Source: Macrosoma leucophasiata
Lineage: Eukaryota; Arthropoda; Insecta; Lepidoptera; Hedylidae
Direction: 5' to 3'
Assembly (NCBI GenBank): GCA_036365455.1
Contig: JAWQUS010000008.1
Span: 18,521,501-18,585,500 of the forward strand
Length of the DNA: 64,000 nucleotides
Below the pieces are notes generated by a model. That model did not search any database. It was not told where the DNA came from and saw only the letters and a list, made by a program, of their open reading frames with translations. How positions within the stretch are numbered: position 1 is the first letter of the stretch; the number at the start of each line of letters is the position of its first letter. Below are positions 1 through 12,700 of this stretch, piece by piece. The position numbers and the translations under genes are program-made.

Positions 1-837
1 GGTTCGATTTATCACAACAAAATGTGTGTCACGGTGAGTCAGGTATGCACGTGCAGTCGGCGACAGGTTGAGCTACATACGAAGGCACATTATACTGTGG
101 TAATACTTAGTCGTTAACTGTAAGTAGATACCTGCTTCTAGTAGATCAGCGAATTTCTTCACAGCGTGAATATGAACTTATGAATATGACAGTGTGGTCG
201 TAGGATTATTAACTCTCTTGTGTGATGTAGACTATTACAAAGTCAAATCAGCGAAATCAATTGAATACGTGGAAAGTGGTTTGTTCATTCACTAATTTAT
301 GTTTTGTAACAAATGGTAACATAGTATACAGTAGTTCACTCACAGTGGTGCTATAATTTCTTTACTAAAAGATTTCACGTGTTCACGATACATAAAAATA
401 CACAAGTATTTGGTTCACTACACGCGGTCACCCTTCAGTATTATGTTATTATTGATAAAAATTATTTATTATACTATCGTTTATAAGTATAGTAGTGTGT
501 GGGAGACCGCATGATATAAAATATCCTAGCTGAGATCAGTAACATGAAAACTAAATTGAGTGTTTAACTTAGACTGATAATTTAATGATTACTTAAATAA
601 TAATTAATAAATTCGCTACAATTGCCGTTCTAATATTTTTGTATCTGAATCTCTAAACTAAACAGTGACAAAGATTATCCGTTTTGATAGATTTTTTTTA
701 AAGATCGTTATAGATATATCAAATATCAGAAATATTAAAATGTATGTACGTTCAAATCATTAGCCGCGCAGTGTGTCTGATATTGCTCAATAATAAAAGG
801 CACAAGCAACAAATATAAATATATTCTGTATACGACT

Positions 838-905
838 TAACGCTCTACGAAGTCGAAACTAGCCGATTATCTCTAGTAGGCTTGATGTAGAATATTTCTT
901 GCTGG
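838..905. repeat. MITE-E, partial copy
   Basis: Shares cgctctacgaagtcgaaact and the 'agccgattatctct' block with the copies at 15786, 31488, 32680 and 59209. Only one end is present. Confidence 0.6.
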
Positions 906-989
906 GTACTGAACACTTATTTTTCGTAATAAAATATATTTGCATATACATAATATACACATTCTTCAACTTTTTACTCGTAGGGACTC

Positions 990-1391
990 GAGGGCGTAGG
1001 CATCATCACATAACCTTAACTATTTGCCGCAATGGTAGTCTTCTGCGCCATCATGTTCCGTTTAGATGGTAATGTATGACCGCGCGTAAAAACAATAACA
1101 CCTTATTGAAATAAAACTATTTTTACGGATTTATCTCGCGTATATTAAACTAAAATGATTTTATGATTTAAAAATAGTATCCTAAACTAATAAAAAAATA
1201 GTATCCTAAAATTGTTTTATTTCAATGAGTGTAGCTCGCGAAAACCTAAGAAAATAACACCTTAACTCTTAGGGGTGGCAACGCTTCTGCATTTTGACCT
1301 CCGCTTTTTGTGTAAATGTTTAGGCTGCAGTCATCACTTAACATCCATGTGAACTGCATGCGTGTTTGCCACTTTCGTAGCATAAAAAAAA
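990..1391 (+). repeat. SINE-A copy, interrupted at about 1081-1252
   Basis: The left part resembles the start of the full copy at 35726; the right part (ggggtggcaacgcttctgc through gctgcagtcatcacttaac to an A-run) resembles its end. Between them lies unrelated sequence with 15-bp inverted ends at 1103-1117 and 1214-1228. Confidence 0.65.
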
Positions 1392-2564
1392 ACTAGCTGT
1401 GTCTGGGACTTCGTCCGCGTAGAATTTTTTTTTCCCGTTTTCCCGTTGAAACGTTTTTTATTGATATCCTGGTCCTATTGGTCTCGCGTGATGTTATGCT
1501 ATACCTATAGCTTTTCTCAATAGATGGTCTATATGTAACACAAAAAATATTTTTCTAATCAAACCGGTAGTCCTTGAGATTATAGTGTTCAACCAAACAG
1601 ACAAACTCTTCAGCTTTATAATAAATAATATATAAATTTCATGAAATTCGAAATAAATAAGACAGTGCTTCTTATGCTTAAGCATTTTGTTCTCTAAAAT
1701 GTGTGATTTGCTGTAAATATCCTGAACTTAAACCTATTGTGATGAATTTTGAATTATGGTTACGGGTAAAATCTGACAATATTATTTTTTACGATAGAAA
1801 TATGATTACATTTTCATCATTTACTTATATATTGACACAAAAATGTAAGATCTGTTACATAAATATTACAATTAAGTTACCCCCAAGGTGGTACTTGATG
1901 CACAGTTTATACTACATTATTAATACCTTTATTTCTGCATTAATTTGTAATATAATTGGTTACTGTGGTAATAATTAGACATTTTTTAGCTATACAATTT
2001 TAGCAACATTAGACTTTTAGTTCTAAATTATAAAATAAACGAAACATAGTTATTTAAATCCATTTTGTAGATATTGTGTCAATGCTTATTTTGAATAGTT
2101 TTGTTTTTATAATCAAAAATATTTTTTACAGTTAACATAATAATTATTATTGTTGCACTTTGTTCTTAGAGAAAAAACTTCTCAAAGATGGCGTACGGAA
2201 GTTATTTAGTCAGCCAAAAAAGTCGGATCTTTTGTTTTAATGACAGCACTTATCTTACAATATGTAACTAAATTTGCCTACTGCGTTTTGTTTCCTTACG
2301 CTAGAGAGCTATGAGATTTTTCGTTATGTCATATAAAAGTATTGTTATCTTTACCCTATGCTCGAATCCGGGACGTGCGTACCGCGGTGCGAGTGAAGCG
2401 TGCGGTGTCATTAACAAGTTCATCACGAAGTGGTTTTATTGCAGATGGAGTCGTAATGTTCTTAAATAGAAGTGCGTCTACATTTGAATAAAAACTAACA
2501 GATGGTTTGAAATTCTAATTTATAAATGTATGTCTTAGACGAATTTTAACACATCGAGGGGCGT

Positions 2565-2776
2565 AGTACTTCTATAGACGTAAGAGTGCAACAAAAGTTA
2601 TGTGTCATGCATGTGGCATGAATTATACTTGCAGTAGACAATATAAGCCGAGTCAGCTATTTGTGAAAAAGAATGAAAAATTCAACGTCATACGGCGTAT
2701 TACTACAAAACTTTCTGCCAGCCAGAGGCGTTCTGCCACATAACTTTTATTGCACTCATACGTCTATAGAAGTACT
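2565..2776. mobile_element. MITE-F with about 40-bp terminal inverted repeats
   Basis: Left end 2565-2604 begins agtacttctatagacgta. Right end 2737-2776 is its inverted copy, ending tacgtctatagaagtact. About 212 bp with no coding capacity; a non-autonomous DNA transposon is the simplest reading. Confidence 0.75.
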
Positions 2777-3162
2777 GTCCCAACGTGGTAAGAGCCCATG
2801 CACACAGGTTTTTTACGAGTTATAGACGCTCTTCTAACATACATTCATTCTAGCCCGTCTGCGCGCATTTGCAGCAAGTTCCGCGTGGACTCGCAGCGAT
2901 GAAATCGCAAGGCATATTTTCGTGTTTAACAACCGAATCAATGTGGTGTGCATATGAGCCCTAAAATTGTATACTCGGTAGAAAACATGTTTTTAACCGT
3001 CCAATGTAAATGGTTAATTTTATAATTTTAAAGTATTCATATTTAATGGTGAACGAATGGGAAACACTTATTTTGCGTATTTTAATAATTTAAATTCATA
3101 AGTTTAAATACCAGAACCTGGTAAGGTTATCCTACATGCTCATCACTAATCGGCTCCCCAAC

Positions 3163-3168
3163 TTTATT
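3163..3168 (-). promoter_or_regulatory. candidate poly(A) signal of fry
   Basis: AATAAA on the minus strand, 428 bases beyond the stop and the first exact hexamer after it. Only a positional guess; transcript ends are needed. Confidence 0.3.
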
Positions 3169-3423
3169 TGGGTGTGATACACAAAAAAATAAAGTAGATG
3201 CATTAACTTAGTTCTAATAATAATAATCAGCGCATTAGAAACAAAGAAGTATACGTAAGTCTGGTCGAATTGTTTCAATCAATAAGCCATTATGTGACAA
3301 TAAAATAGTTTAGGATACCTATCTATACCTATATAATATAATTTCCTATACAGTTAACATTTTGCAATACACATTGAGTGTGGTATAAAAAGGAACAAAA
3401 CACCAACCACCATTAATGACCCT

Positions 3424-3513
3424 GATAGCGGGTGTAACGAGGATAGCAGGTGTGATAAGGATGGCATGAGCGGACAGGATAATTTGTGTGATAAAAATGG
3501 CGCGTGTGGGGTA
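3424..3513. repeat. 18-bp degenerate tandem repeat in the fry 3' flank
   Basis: Five consecutive 18-bp units start at 3424, 3442, 3460, 3478 and 3496. The first two are gatagcgggtgtaacgag and gatagcaggtgtgataag; later units diverge. The stretch lies in the likely fry 3' UTR and is followed by a G/purine-rich run to about 3590. Confidence 0.6.
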
Positions 3514-3595
3514 GAACAGGGTGGTTGCGTTGGCTGGGGTGGTAGTGATGGTAGTCGTAGTGGCGGCGGTAGCGGAGGCGAGGGGGGGCGTGGCA

Positions 3596-3705
3596 TCAGC
3601 CGAACTCTTGACGCTGTAGAGCCATAGATACTTTATATAGGCTCTCCATCATGAAGGACAGATTCTGAGAGAGCTCGTTCACCGGCCGCGTTATCGCCAC
3701 CATAT
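3596..3705 (-). CDS. fry: fry exon w32 (terminal coding exon)
   Basis: Two bases complete Asp, then 35 codons and TGA at 3598-3596. It encodes [20 protein letters not shown], then [16 protein letters not shown] short helical end, as in other furry proteins. The acceptor is tgttggcacag. Confidence 0.91.
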
Positions 3706-6700
3706 CTGTGCCAACAAATATTCAAATCTCATTGTCTGTAAGAAGGTACCTTCTTAGTTGTAACAGGTAACATTCTACTTCTAATTTCAATAATATGATT
3801 AAGTTAAGATTTAATAAAAGTATTACATTTTAAACGATAGAAATAAATATGGGTTAGAATAATAACCTGGATGTGCCTGTGCCAGCCCTTTGCAGTATAC
3901 GTGTAAAAGACTTGTGACGTCATCCTCCGGCAGCTCACCTCGCTCTAGGATGCGTTCTGCATTGCGTTCCCGCACCAACGTCAAGGCTGCACCCCATCTA
4001 AACAAACATGTGTAATATAAACAAACATGCAACCAAAAGTGTTTCATTGTCTACATCGTAAATGCCGCGGAACAGGGAAGTTGTAACGGACGAGGGTTGC
4101 GTGGAGTGGTGAGAGTTCGAAATGAGAACACAGGTTTTGAAGTTTTGAAGTGATACACGTATGCAGGTGAGATTGATGAGCGAGTGTCTGTGACAGAAAA
4201 CCGACTGCCGTACAGCTCGAAATACCCTCCGAATACGTGCATATTTATTTTTATTAATAGAAAAGAAGGTAGGGGCACTAATTTTGACATGTACCTTAAA
4301 CACAATTTTTAATAATATTTTCCACCGACCCGCAGTTACTATGGTTGATCTATGACGTAAGTATGTACAGTAATGGTATAGAATGAATTATATTTTAGGT
4401 AAGTTGTTATATTAGACGGGATCGCGAGCTACGTCTACAGAAGTGATTTTTCTTAGGAATAAGTGCATGGATGTCCGTAGCGCAAAATTGTATTTGCGGA
4501 CCCGTTTGTAGTTTCAACAGGTTTAAAAAATGTCGAGCATTTGTAACGTGCGCGACGATTTTAGCACACGCTATGATGCCTATGATCCGTCAGTCGTTAT
4601 TGATCAGTGCAGAAATATTAAAAGTGGGCTGAACCTGTATAATTATATATCGATGTGAGATAAGTCTGCGTACTGGATTAAACTGCTGGGTGAAGAAGTT
4701 CTTTATCAAACCAAGCGCGAGCATACTGTACCGAAGTCCTGTGTTTTGGTTGTCCCACGCCCCATTCGGAGTAAGGACAAAATAAAGCTAGTTGTAGGAT
4801 GATCCAGAAATGCATGATAGAAGCCGTTTGTGTATTTCTTAATATATAGGGCCAAACATAGTTAGCCGCGTATATCGAAAGGTAGGCAGGGGAATGGGAG
4901 GTGGCGGGCAGTACTTATGTCTGTTTTGGAGGGTGGGATTCGTGACCCTTATTGACCCACTGTGACCGTGACTGCCTAGAGCAATATTATAATGAGTGTT
5001 ACCGTGGAAAAACCTACTCCTGGCGATGCATGACGAGCAGGAGACGGGCCTTGTCTTGCGGCGTAGGGTAAGGCATATTACTGTTCTAGGACATAACATT
5101 CAGCGAAGAGATAAGTGTTAAGTGTTACTAGCGCCATGCTGCTGGTCTGGTCTGGTTGACCTGTGAATCTAGTTATACAAGATTTGTTTAAATGCTATAA
5201 TCGATAAGGCTATCGACAGTTCATGCTGAATAGTTAACAGAACAGTACAGTGCATAATTAAGGAAGGTAGTTTGTAAAGTTTCATACTCGAGTACTTACA
5301 TCGTTGACTACAATATATATCATGTCATTTTATCGAAAAGACCAGTGAGATATAACCACTACAACCGGGTGTTCATCGTGATAACATAAGACATACCGCT
5401 GGCGCTGCATGAGCAGCAGAAGGCGGGCGTCGTCGTGGGGCGCGGGCGAGTGGTCGGGCGGTGGCCACGCATCCGCGGCAGCCACGCCCGCGCTCGCCGC
5501 CAGCGCACCGCGCACCACTCCCACGGCCGCGCTCATCTCCACACCCTGACATAGTAGTATAGAATAACTAGCTGTCCATAACAATATAAAATAAAATATT
5601 ATTAAAAAAAACTAGATGTCCCGACGAACTTCGTATCGCTTAAGTAAAGCCTAAAAGGTTGGTAAGTGGACCTTATATTAGCCACCTACCGGTCGAATTG
5701 TGAATTTGGGGCATCCCTATCCCAATGGAATCGTTTTTCTTAACAACAGTAGAAGCACTCCATACTAAAGTTCAATTTCAAACTTTTTATTCCGGAGAGT
5801 TAAAAATATTTTAAGTATCAGGAAATGTTGGTTCACTGGATAATATTTGCATGCTGTTTTACCGTGTACCCTTTTTCATTTTTTCTGTACAAATCTTGCC
5901 ATGATCCTTTCATCGATATCGGTTGACCTATTTTCAATTTTTGCGAGTCCTACGCACGAATGAAGTTTGAAGATTAAATGTTTAGCCGCCGATATGAGAA
6001 AAAGTTATTGCTACGCTTGGCATGCGGATTATCGCTGTATACTGCCCATCCCGCGCTATCGCTTATTGGTTTCGTTTGACTGACTGCACTACTTACTTAC
6101 AAAGTAGTACACTTGTAATGTATAATAATTTATAAAATTGCATACACACCCGATTATCAAGAGCAGCATGGTATACGGCCACTACCATTTTGTTATTAGT
6201 TTCGAGCAGCAACAGAAGCTGGAAGATCAACTTGTACAGACATCGTCCTATCTCTTCGCTGCTACGAGATAACTCCAGTGTCTGTAATGTAGAAAAAAAA
6301 TAAATGTAATGAGAACCACTTACTTACCTCAATAATCTAGTCAAATAGATTAGGTTTAAGGTATTAAAATATGTCGTTATTATCATAATTGAAATAATGT
6401 TTAATGATTTCTCTGCTTTAACGATGTTGAGTAGTTGAGTAGAACAAAACCAAAACAGCATACATTATTTATTTATATAACTTTAATGCACAAAAGAAGG
6501 AACTGTACACAAGGCGGACTTAACGCAAGTAAGGCATTATCTACCAGTCAACCTTTAGAAAAGAGATCAACGAAATAGGTGCTATAAGTTAAAAGCTATA
6601 ACCTAGCATTATATGGGTGCATTTTAAGTATCTCACCTTAGTCAGGCTGTTAACTATTGTGATTATTGTGTAAAGGGATCCTTCTGCATTCTCATTATGT

Positions 6701-9700
6701 TTTTCAGGATTATGTTCAGTCCTATTACAACAATTAAAAATATATAACGAGCATAACAATAATTCATAGTTTGCTCTATGATCTCGATCGCAAGCACGCG
6801 CTTTCGACGGTGATGGAGCCACAGCAGCGGCCGTCTCCTAGACGACTTATAGTTAAAGTTTGTCTAAAACTTTACATCCTTCTCTTACTTTAAAAACATT
6901 ATTAAAGTTAGAGAAGAATGTAACATTTCACAATAACTAATCAGCGTATTGCACGACGTCGCTGGTGGGTCATGCAGTCATGAGATGTAATCCCACTCAC
7001 CTCCAGAGCGTGCTCCCGCCTGTCGAAGTAAGTCTCTAGATGCTCGTTGATCTCGAGCGCGGCGTAGCGCACGGCGTCCCGGACGCGCGCGCAGTCCGCG
7101 GCGGCGGGGCCCACCCACAGCAGCGGCGGCTCCTCGGACGCGAGTCGCTCCAGCACGGCGCACAGCTCCCCGCTGCCCGCCACCCCCACACCACCCTCGC
7201 TGCACACCGATATCGTTTTGCATGTCACTTCCTGTGTAAACAAATATATTTTATTTAAATTATTATTGCAATATTATTGTTTGGCCATTACTACTACGCT
7301 GAGGTCCTGGGTTCCATTCCCGGGTAGGGGGTTATCAGAGATAATGGTGTAAAGTCCTTTATCTCTGGTTCTATTGAGGTTTTTCCATTCACTGGAAATT
7401 TCCCAGTACCTCGAAGTTTGGTAATGTGCCCGGAGATGTCAACAAGCTCGCCACCTGTTACATGGGTAAAAACGTAACCGTGCTTGCATGTATACATGAA
7501 TGCATGCATTTATCTCTGCCTACCCCTTCGGGAATTACAGGCGTGAACTTAGGTTTTTTTTAAATTATTATAATATTTTTATTTTTTTCGCAATAACACA
7601 TGCGAGTGAACTTTAGAAATAAAGAAAAATAGGAAAGAAAAGTTTGACTTCGGGCAGGAATCGAACCTGCGACCTCAGGATGACCATTCCAGCCGCTTTA
7701 CCACTAAGCTACCGAAGTTCCACACCGATACGTCAAATTTTTTGCCTTCTCTGTTTGATGATGAAAAAAGGAGGCAAAAAATTTGACGTATCGGTGTTGG
7801 TCTTCGGTGTGTTAACATTACACAATACTACGTTTTTCTGTAATGTTTACACACACTAAAAGGTGTTGGAAATTGTATAAAGATTCTAAAAGTGAAATTA
7901 TTTTAATTTTTAAGTTAACTTTGAATTTTTTTATCTTATACTATAACATAAAATATTTGTATAATTTTGTACTTTGGCATTCCATATACATAAACTTTCA
8001 TATGATATGACAAAAAGTAATGATTTCGTACCTAGGAAATATCCTTATTATATAGTTGCTATACCTTGAGCACAGTGTGTAGGCGGTGGACGAGCGCAAG
8101 CGGCGTCAGCAGCGCCGCGTGTCGCAGCAGAGCGGCCACGGAGGCGCGCCACGCGTCACGTGCCACGCCGCCCACGCCGACCACGCCGCTACATAGTGCA
8201 CCCGGCACCGGCGTCACGTCGCCTCGCTCGCCTTCAAAGGTATATTCGTATCAATGTTTGCAAAAAGTTTGCAACGATTGTTTCACTCACTATATCGTCC
8301 CAATGCTCGTGGTCCTTGCGACCTATCTCTTCGAACGAGTGCACATTAGACGCTCCGCGGTGCGATGAACGCACGTTTCTATAGTATACTTATGTACTAT
8401 ATATTTTATACGTGTCATTCTGCATCACACGCAACGCTTGCGGTTTTTTTATGTTGCATTTTAACAGTCGGGGTCTAAGGCGATCATTAAATGTGCGTCG
8501 CACCTCATTAGACGCAAAATTTTGATTTTAATTATTTTATAATGAAGCGTATTAAATCATTTACCACAAAAATCGTGGCTATAATACGATAATATACTTG
8601 AACAAGAATATTATCGTATTATAGCCACGAAACTATATATTATACTTTATGAAAAAATATATAAAAACTATGCTTTATAAGATATATGTATCTTCACGCC
8701 AGATCCCTTACGGGGTAGGCAAAGAGTGTAGAGCGCCAGATATCCCGGTCCTGACATGCTTCTTCGACATTCATCATTCTCTTCATGCTTTACAAGATGA
8801 CGAAAATAATTCAAATTTCCAACACTGTTATTGAATTAGAAAAAAAAGTTTTCACAGTTTTATCATACCATTAGGATCTCCACTGACGACACTGGGGATA
8901 GAATGCGCTCTATATCACCAGATTGTGGTAGATTTAGGTGTCACCATCCCCGCTTTTGTCACGTGTTTCCCCCTGCTCCTAACCATCCTCCTCGTTTGAA
9001 GAGTCCTCGTGACTCAGCATTGCATTGAGAAATAAAACTGGGCTTGGCCGTACCATCAGGATCTCCACTGGAGGCACTGGAGAGGGAATGCGCCCTCGGC
9101 CGTAGTACCAGATCGTGGGAGGCTCCGGTGTCGCCATCACCGCTTTCACCGCGCGGCCCCCCTTCCTCCCAACCACCCTCCTCGTCTGACGAGTCCTCGT
9201 GGCCCAGCTGAAAAACAATTCAACTTTTGGTATTTCGTGATTTTCGTGATATAGTATCAGTCATTAAGGTACTATATATATACCCCCTTATTCATAAACG
9301 TATTTTAGCTAAAGTGTTGCTAATCTCTCCTTTGTCTTTTTCTATCCTGCACATTTGACAATGCAACTGACAAAAACAAAGCATTCTATAGCTAAAACGT
9401 TTCTAATGTACGTTTATGAATAAGGGGGTTAGTCTACTAGTTGTTGCCCGCAGCTTCGCCCGTGTTGATATCATTTTGTATGTTATTGCATAACAATTTT
9501 CAGTCATTTACCTTGAAACCTCCACGCCCTATGGGGCCATGTAAGACAAAAAGTAGTACATGTCACTCTCCAGCCCCTCACCTATCTCTGTATAAAAATC
9601 CAACAATCCGTTGCTCCGTTTTGACGTTAAAGGCAAACAAACACACTTTCAAATTAAAATATTAAGTATGCAGTATGAGTGTACGGTGTGCCGCAAATGA

Positions 9701-12700
9701 GGATTGTATCTAGTGAAATATAAAAAGATGTTACTGACGGGTTTGGATTGGTGCGGGTGGTCGGGCAGGGCGGGACGCGCGCGGGCCGGCGGCGGGCTGC
9801 GCTCGGGCGCCGCGCCCTCTTCGCGCTCTTCACTCAGCAGCCGCCGCCGCACGCCCCAGTTGAAGTTGTCCGAGCTCTCCCCCTAAACAACACGACAACA
9901 CTTCATCATACTCCTCCACACCACTTACAACTAAAAACCATTAATGATATAAGCTATATTATGAAATATATTAACAAGCGAAAGTTTTACTGCCTCGGTA
10001 GCCTAGTGGCAGCAGGCTATTACGCCACTACGCCGGGGTCCTGGGTTCGATTCCCGGATCGGGGGCTATCAGAGATAGCGGTGTAAAATCATTTATTTCT
10101 GAATCTATTGCGATTTTTTCGTTTTCTTCATGTTTACCAAACTCCAAGGTACTGGACCTTGGAGTTTGGTAAACTTGCCCAGAGATGTCAACAGACTAGC
10201 CACCTGTTACATGGACAAAATCGTAACCGACGAATATTGGGTGTTTGCATGTATGCTTAAATGTAAACCCCTTCGGAACCTACCGGCGTGAAAAGTGTAG
10301 CAAAAACTTTATACCACTGGTGATGAAAATTACGCATATAATAATAATATATTAGATTTGGCATAATTATAATTACAATATAGAGAAAGAGTGCCAAAAC
10401 TTATTATTAAAAAAATACATTTAATAAATACACAATAAATTACGTCCATATTGTTAATGTAAAAATGTCAAAACATATGTGCTGCGTACAGCCTATAGAA
10501 CCAAAAATCGTTTCACAGAACCAAGTAGGTACAGATGATCATATAAGTTGTTTAAAGAATTGCAATTTTCGTATATTTAATTTTGATTCTTGCGATAAAA
10601 TTTTGACCATTATTGAATTTAACTGTACTTGTGATCGACAAGTACAGTTAAATTCAATAACAGGAATACAAAAATCTTGATTTACCTCTATACTTTCGCT
10701 TTCATACTCCAAGAAGTCGAAGTCCTTGAAGACACCGAAATGGTCAGTGGGTGGCGCCCCACCCGAGGGCTCGTTGCCGGGCGTGCCTGACACCTCCTCC
10801 AACGACGACGCCATCGACGACTCGCGCTCCAACAACTCCGAGCTTTGACTGAAGATCACCTGTCAACATCGTCACAAACTGCCTTAACGTACCAAACCAA
10901 CTTCATGTAACTATAGCCTAGTCCACACAGCGAAAATTATCCGCACGATTATACTATCGCGATTCGGTATTGTATCATATGGAACAGGTACGCACGATTT
11001 CATAATTCAAAATTTATAATATTATAAAAAACTGATAAATTTTTTGTTAGTTAAAAATAAATAATTGCGAGAATAAAAATCGCGCGGAGGGCAATCGCAG
11101 TGTGGCAACAGCCTTATTCCAACAACATCGTGCGTGACAGTAAACAACATGTGTGGTCGTGGCTCAATGCATCCGGTGTTCTCGTAAGTAGCATTATCCG
11201 TTGGACCCTATTCACAATGATATTATGTATAAGGGTTAGGATTCCACTGCAGAATCATTTCGTTCATCCAGATATGAACGAAATAATTCTGCAGTGGGAT
11301 CCTAACCTAATATTGGCACACTAACAACGACATATAGCAACACGATACATTATTCAGATGTTCATGCAATCGGCGAGCCTTTTAACAGTTAAATCAATGG
11401 ATAAAGAGCTGAAGGAGACTATTTTAAGAGTAATTCGCGTTTCTAAGTATAATAATTAATGATATTTTTTATTAAAAAAGATATATTATTTTATAATACA
11501 TACGTCATTTGTCAACAATTATTGGCTTGTTTGCCTTTATACTGCTTTGCATTTTAATGGGCAGCATTTTATGTGAAAATCTCTACAACTGATCGTTCTT
11601 CAGAATAACAACTCGATCCCCTTTGTGCACTGACACCAATTTGTCGATAAGTACGTGTAGGAGCACAAAGAAGCCAAATAAGCAGTGATTTATTTTGTAC
11701 TAACAGAAAACATAAGTATAATTTTTGAAAGCAAATATTTTCTTGAAATATTAAAGATATCTATTAATAATTAAAACCAGTGAAAGACTGTAAATAAATA
11801 GCAATTAACACATAAAAGTTTATCGAATCCATTCGTACATTTACACAAAGATATACAGTTAATTTATATTTTAATATGGATATTATATAATGATTTATCA
11901 AATTGATTAAACTGTAAATTAACACCATTCTTCATTTCAGTGAACGACCAGATTGTGAACCGTGATTTGAGCAGCAGAGGGTGTAGCGGAGTAGGGAATC
12001 TCTATTTCCTAGATATATTTGGGACCAAAGCGCATGCTTTTGCTATACATTTTATTGTTGAATATAAAGTTTCATGGACCACTGATGAAGTTTAATAAAT
12101 CTTTATATTTTAAAAATGATCTCAGTTTACGAAATACTTACGCGTCACTAATTTTAAGGAACGTTTGTTTATTTGGATCAAATAATATTCCTGTATGTAC
12201 ATAATTTGGGAAAATGATAATCAAAGTGGTAATATTATGTTTACTTCAAAAATGTTATGTTATATCTGTTTTGTCTCGAACATCATACATAGTAGAAAAT
12301 TAGAGTAAGTCTATGTTAAATAATGTTGTAAATTAGACTTAATATTCATATCGATTACAAAACTATAAAGATTTGTGATCTATCCCAAAAGCATATTGTA
12401 TCTTTGATTTATAGGTACGCCATACAGCAATACAGGCGCGGTCGGGCGTGTGATGGGTAGAGGCAAATTAAAATGCGCTTTTCCGTGCTTCGGAGGGCAC
12501 GTTAAGCCGTCGGTCCCGGTTGCTATCGATAGATAGCAGTCGTTAAACCCTGTCGGAGGCCTTTTGGGCGGTTTGAAAACATCCGACAGCGGGTTAACCA
12601 CTAACCCGTATCTCCACCAACCCGCATTGGAGCAGCGTGTTGGAGTAAGCTCCAAGCCTCCACCCAAAAAGGAGAGACTCGTGCCCAGCAGTGGGACGTA

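Larger units (their letters stand above)
1..3595. other. region downstream of fry, no gene seen
   Basis: AT-rich. It contains a partial MITE-E copy, an interrupted SINE-A copy, a MITE with 40-bp TIRs and the presumed fry 3' UTR. The short open frames at 1494-1685 and 1703-1978 have no family features and look random. Confidence 0.5.

Noticed and set aside
3354..3596. Minus-strand frame whose ATG overlaps the fry stop (TGATG)
   Set aside because: Pro/Leu/Ser runs come from the 18-bp repeat and pyrimidine-rich UTR; a second cistron is unlikely in an insect mRNA.
9989..10062. tRNA gene call at the SINE-B head
   Set aside because: A and B boxes are present but the arms do not pair as a full tRNA, and the same head recurs with a shared body.
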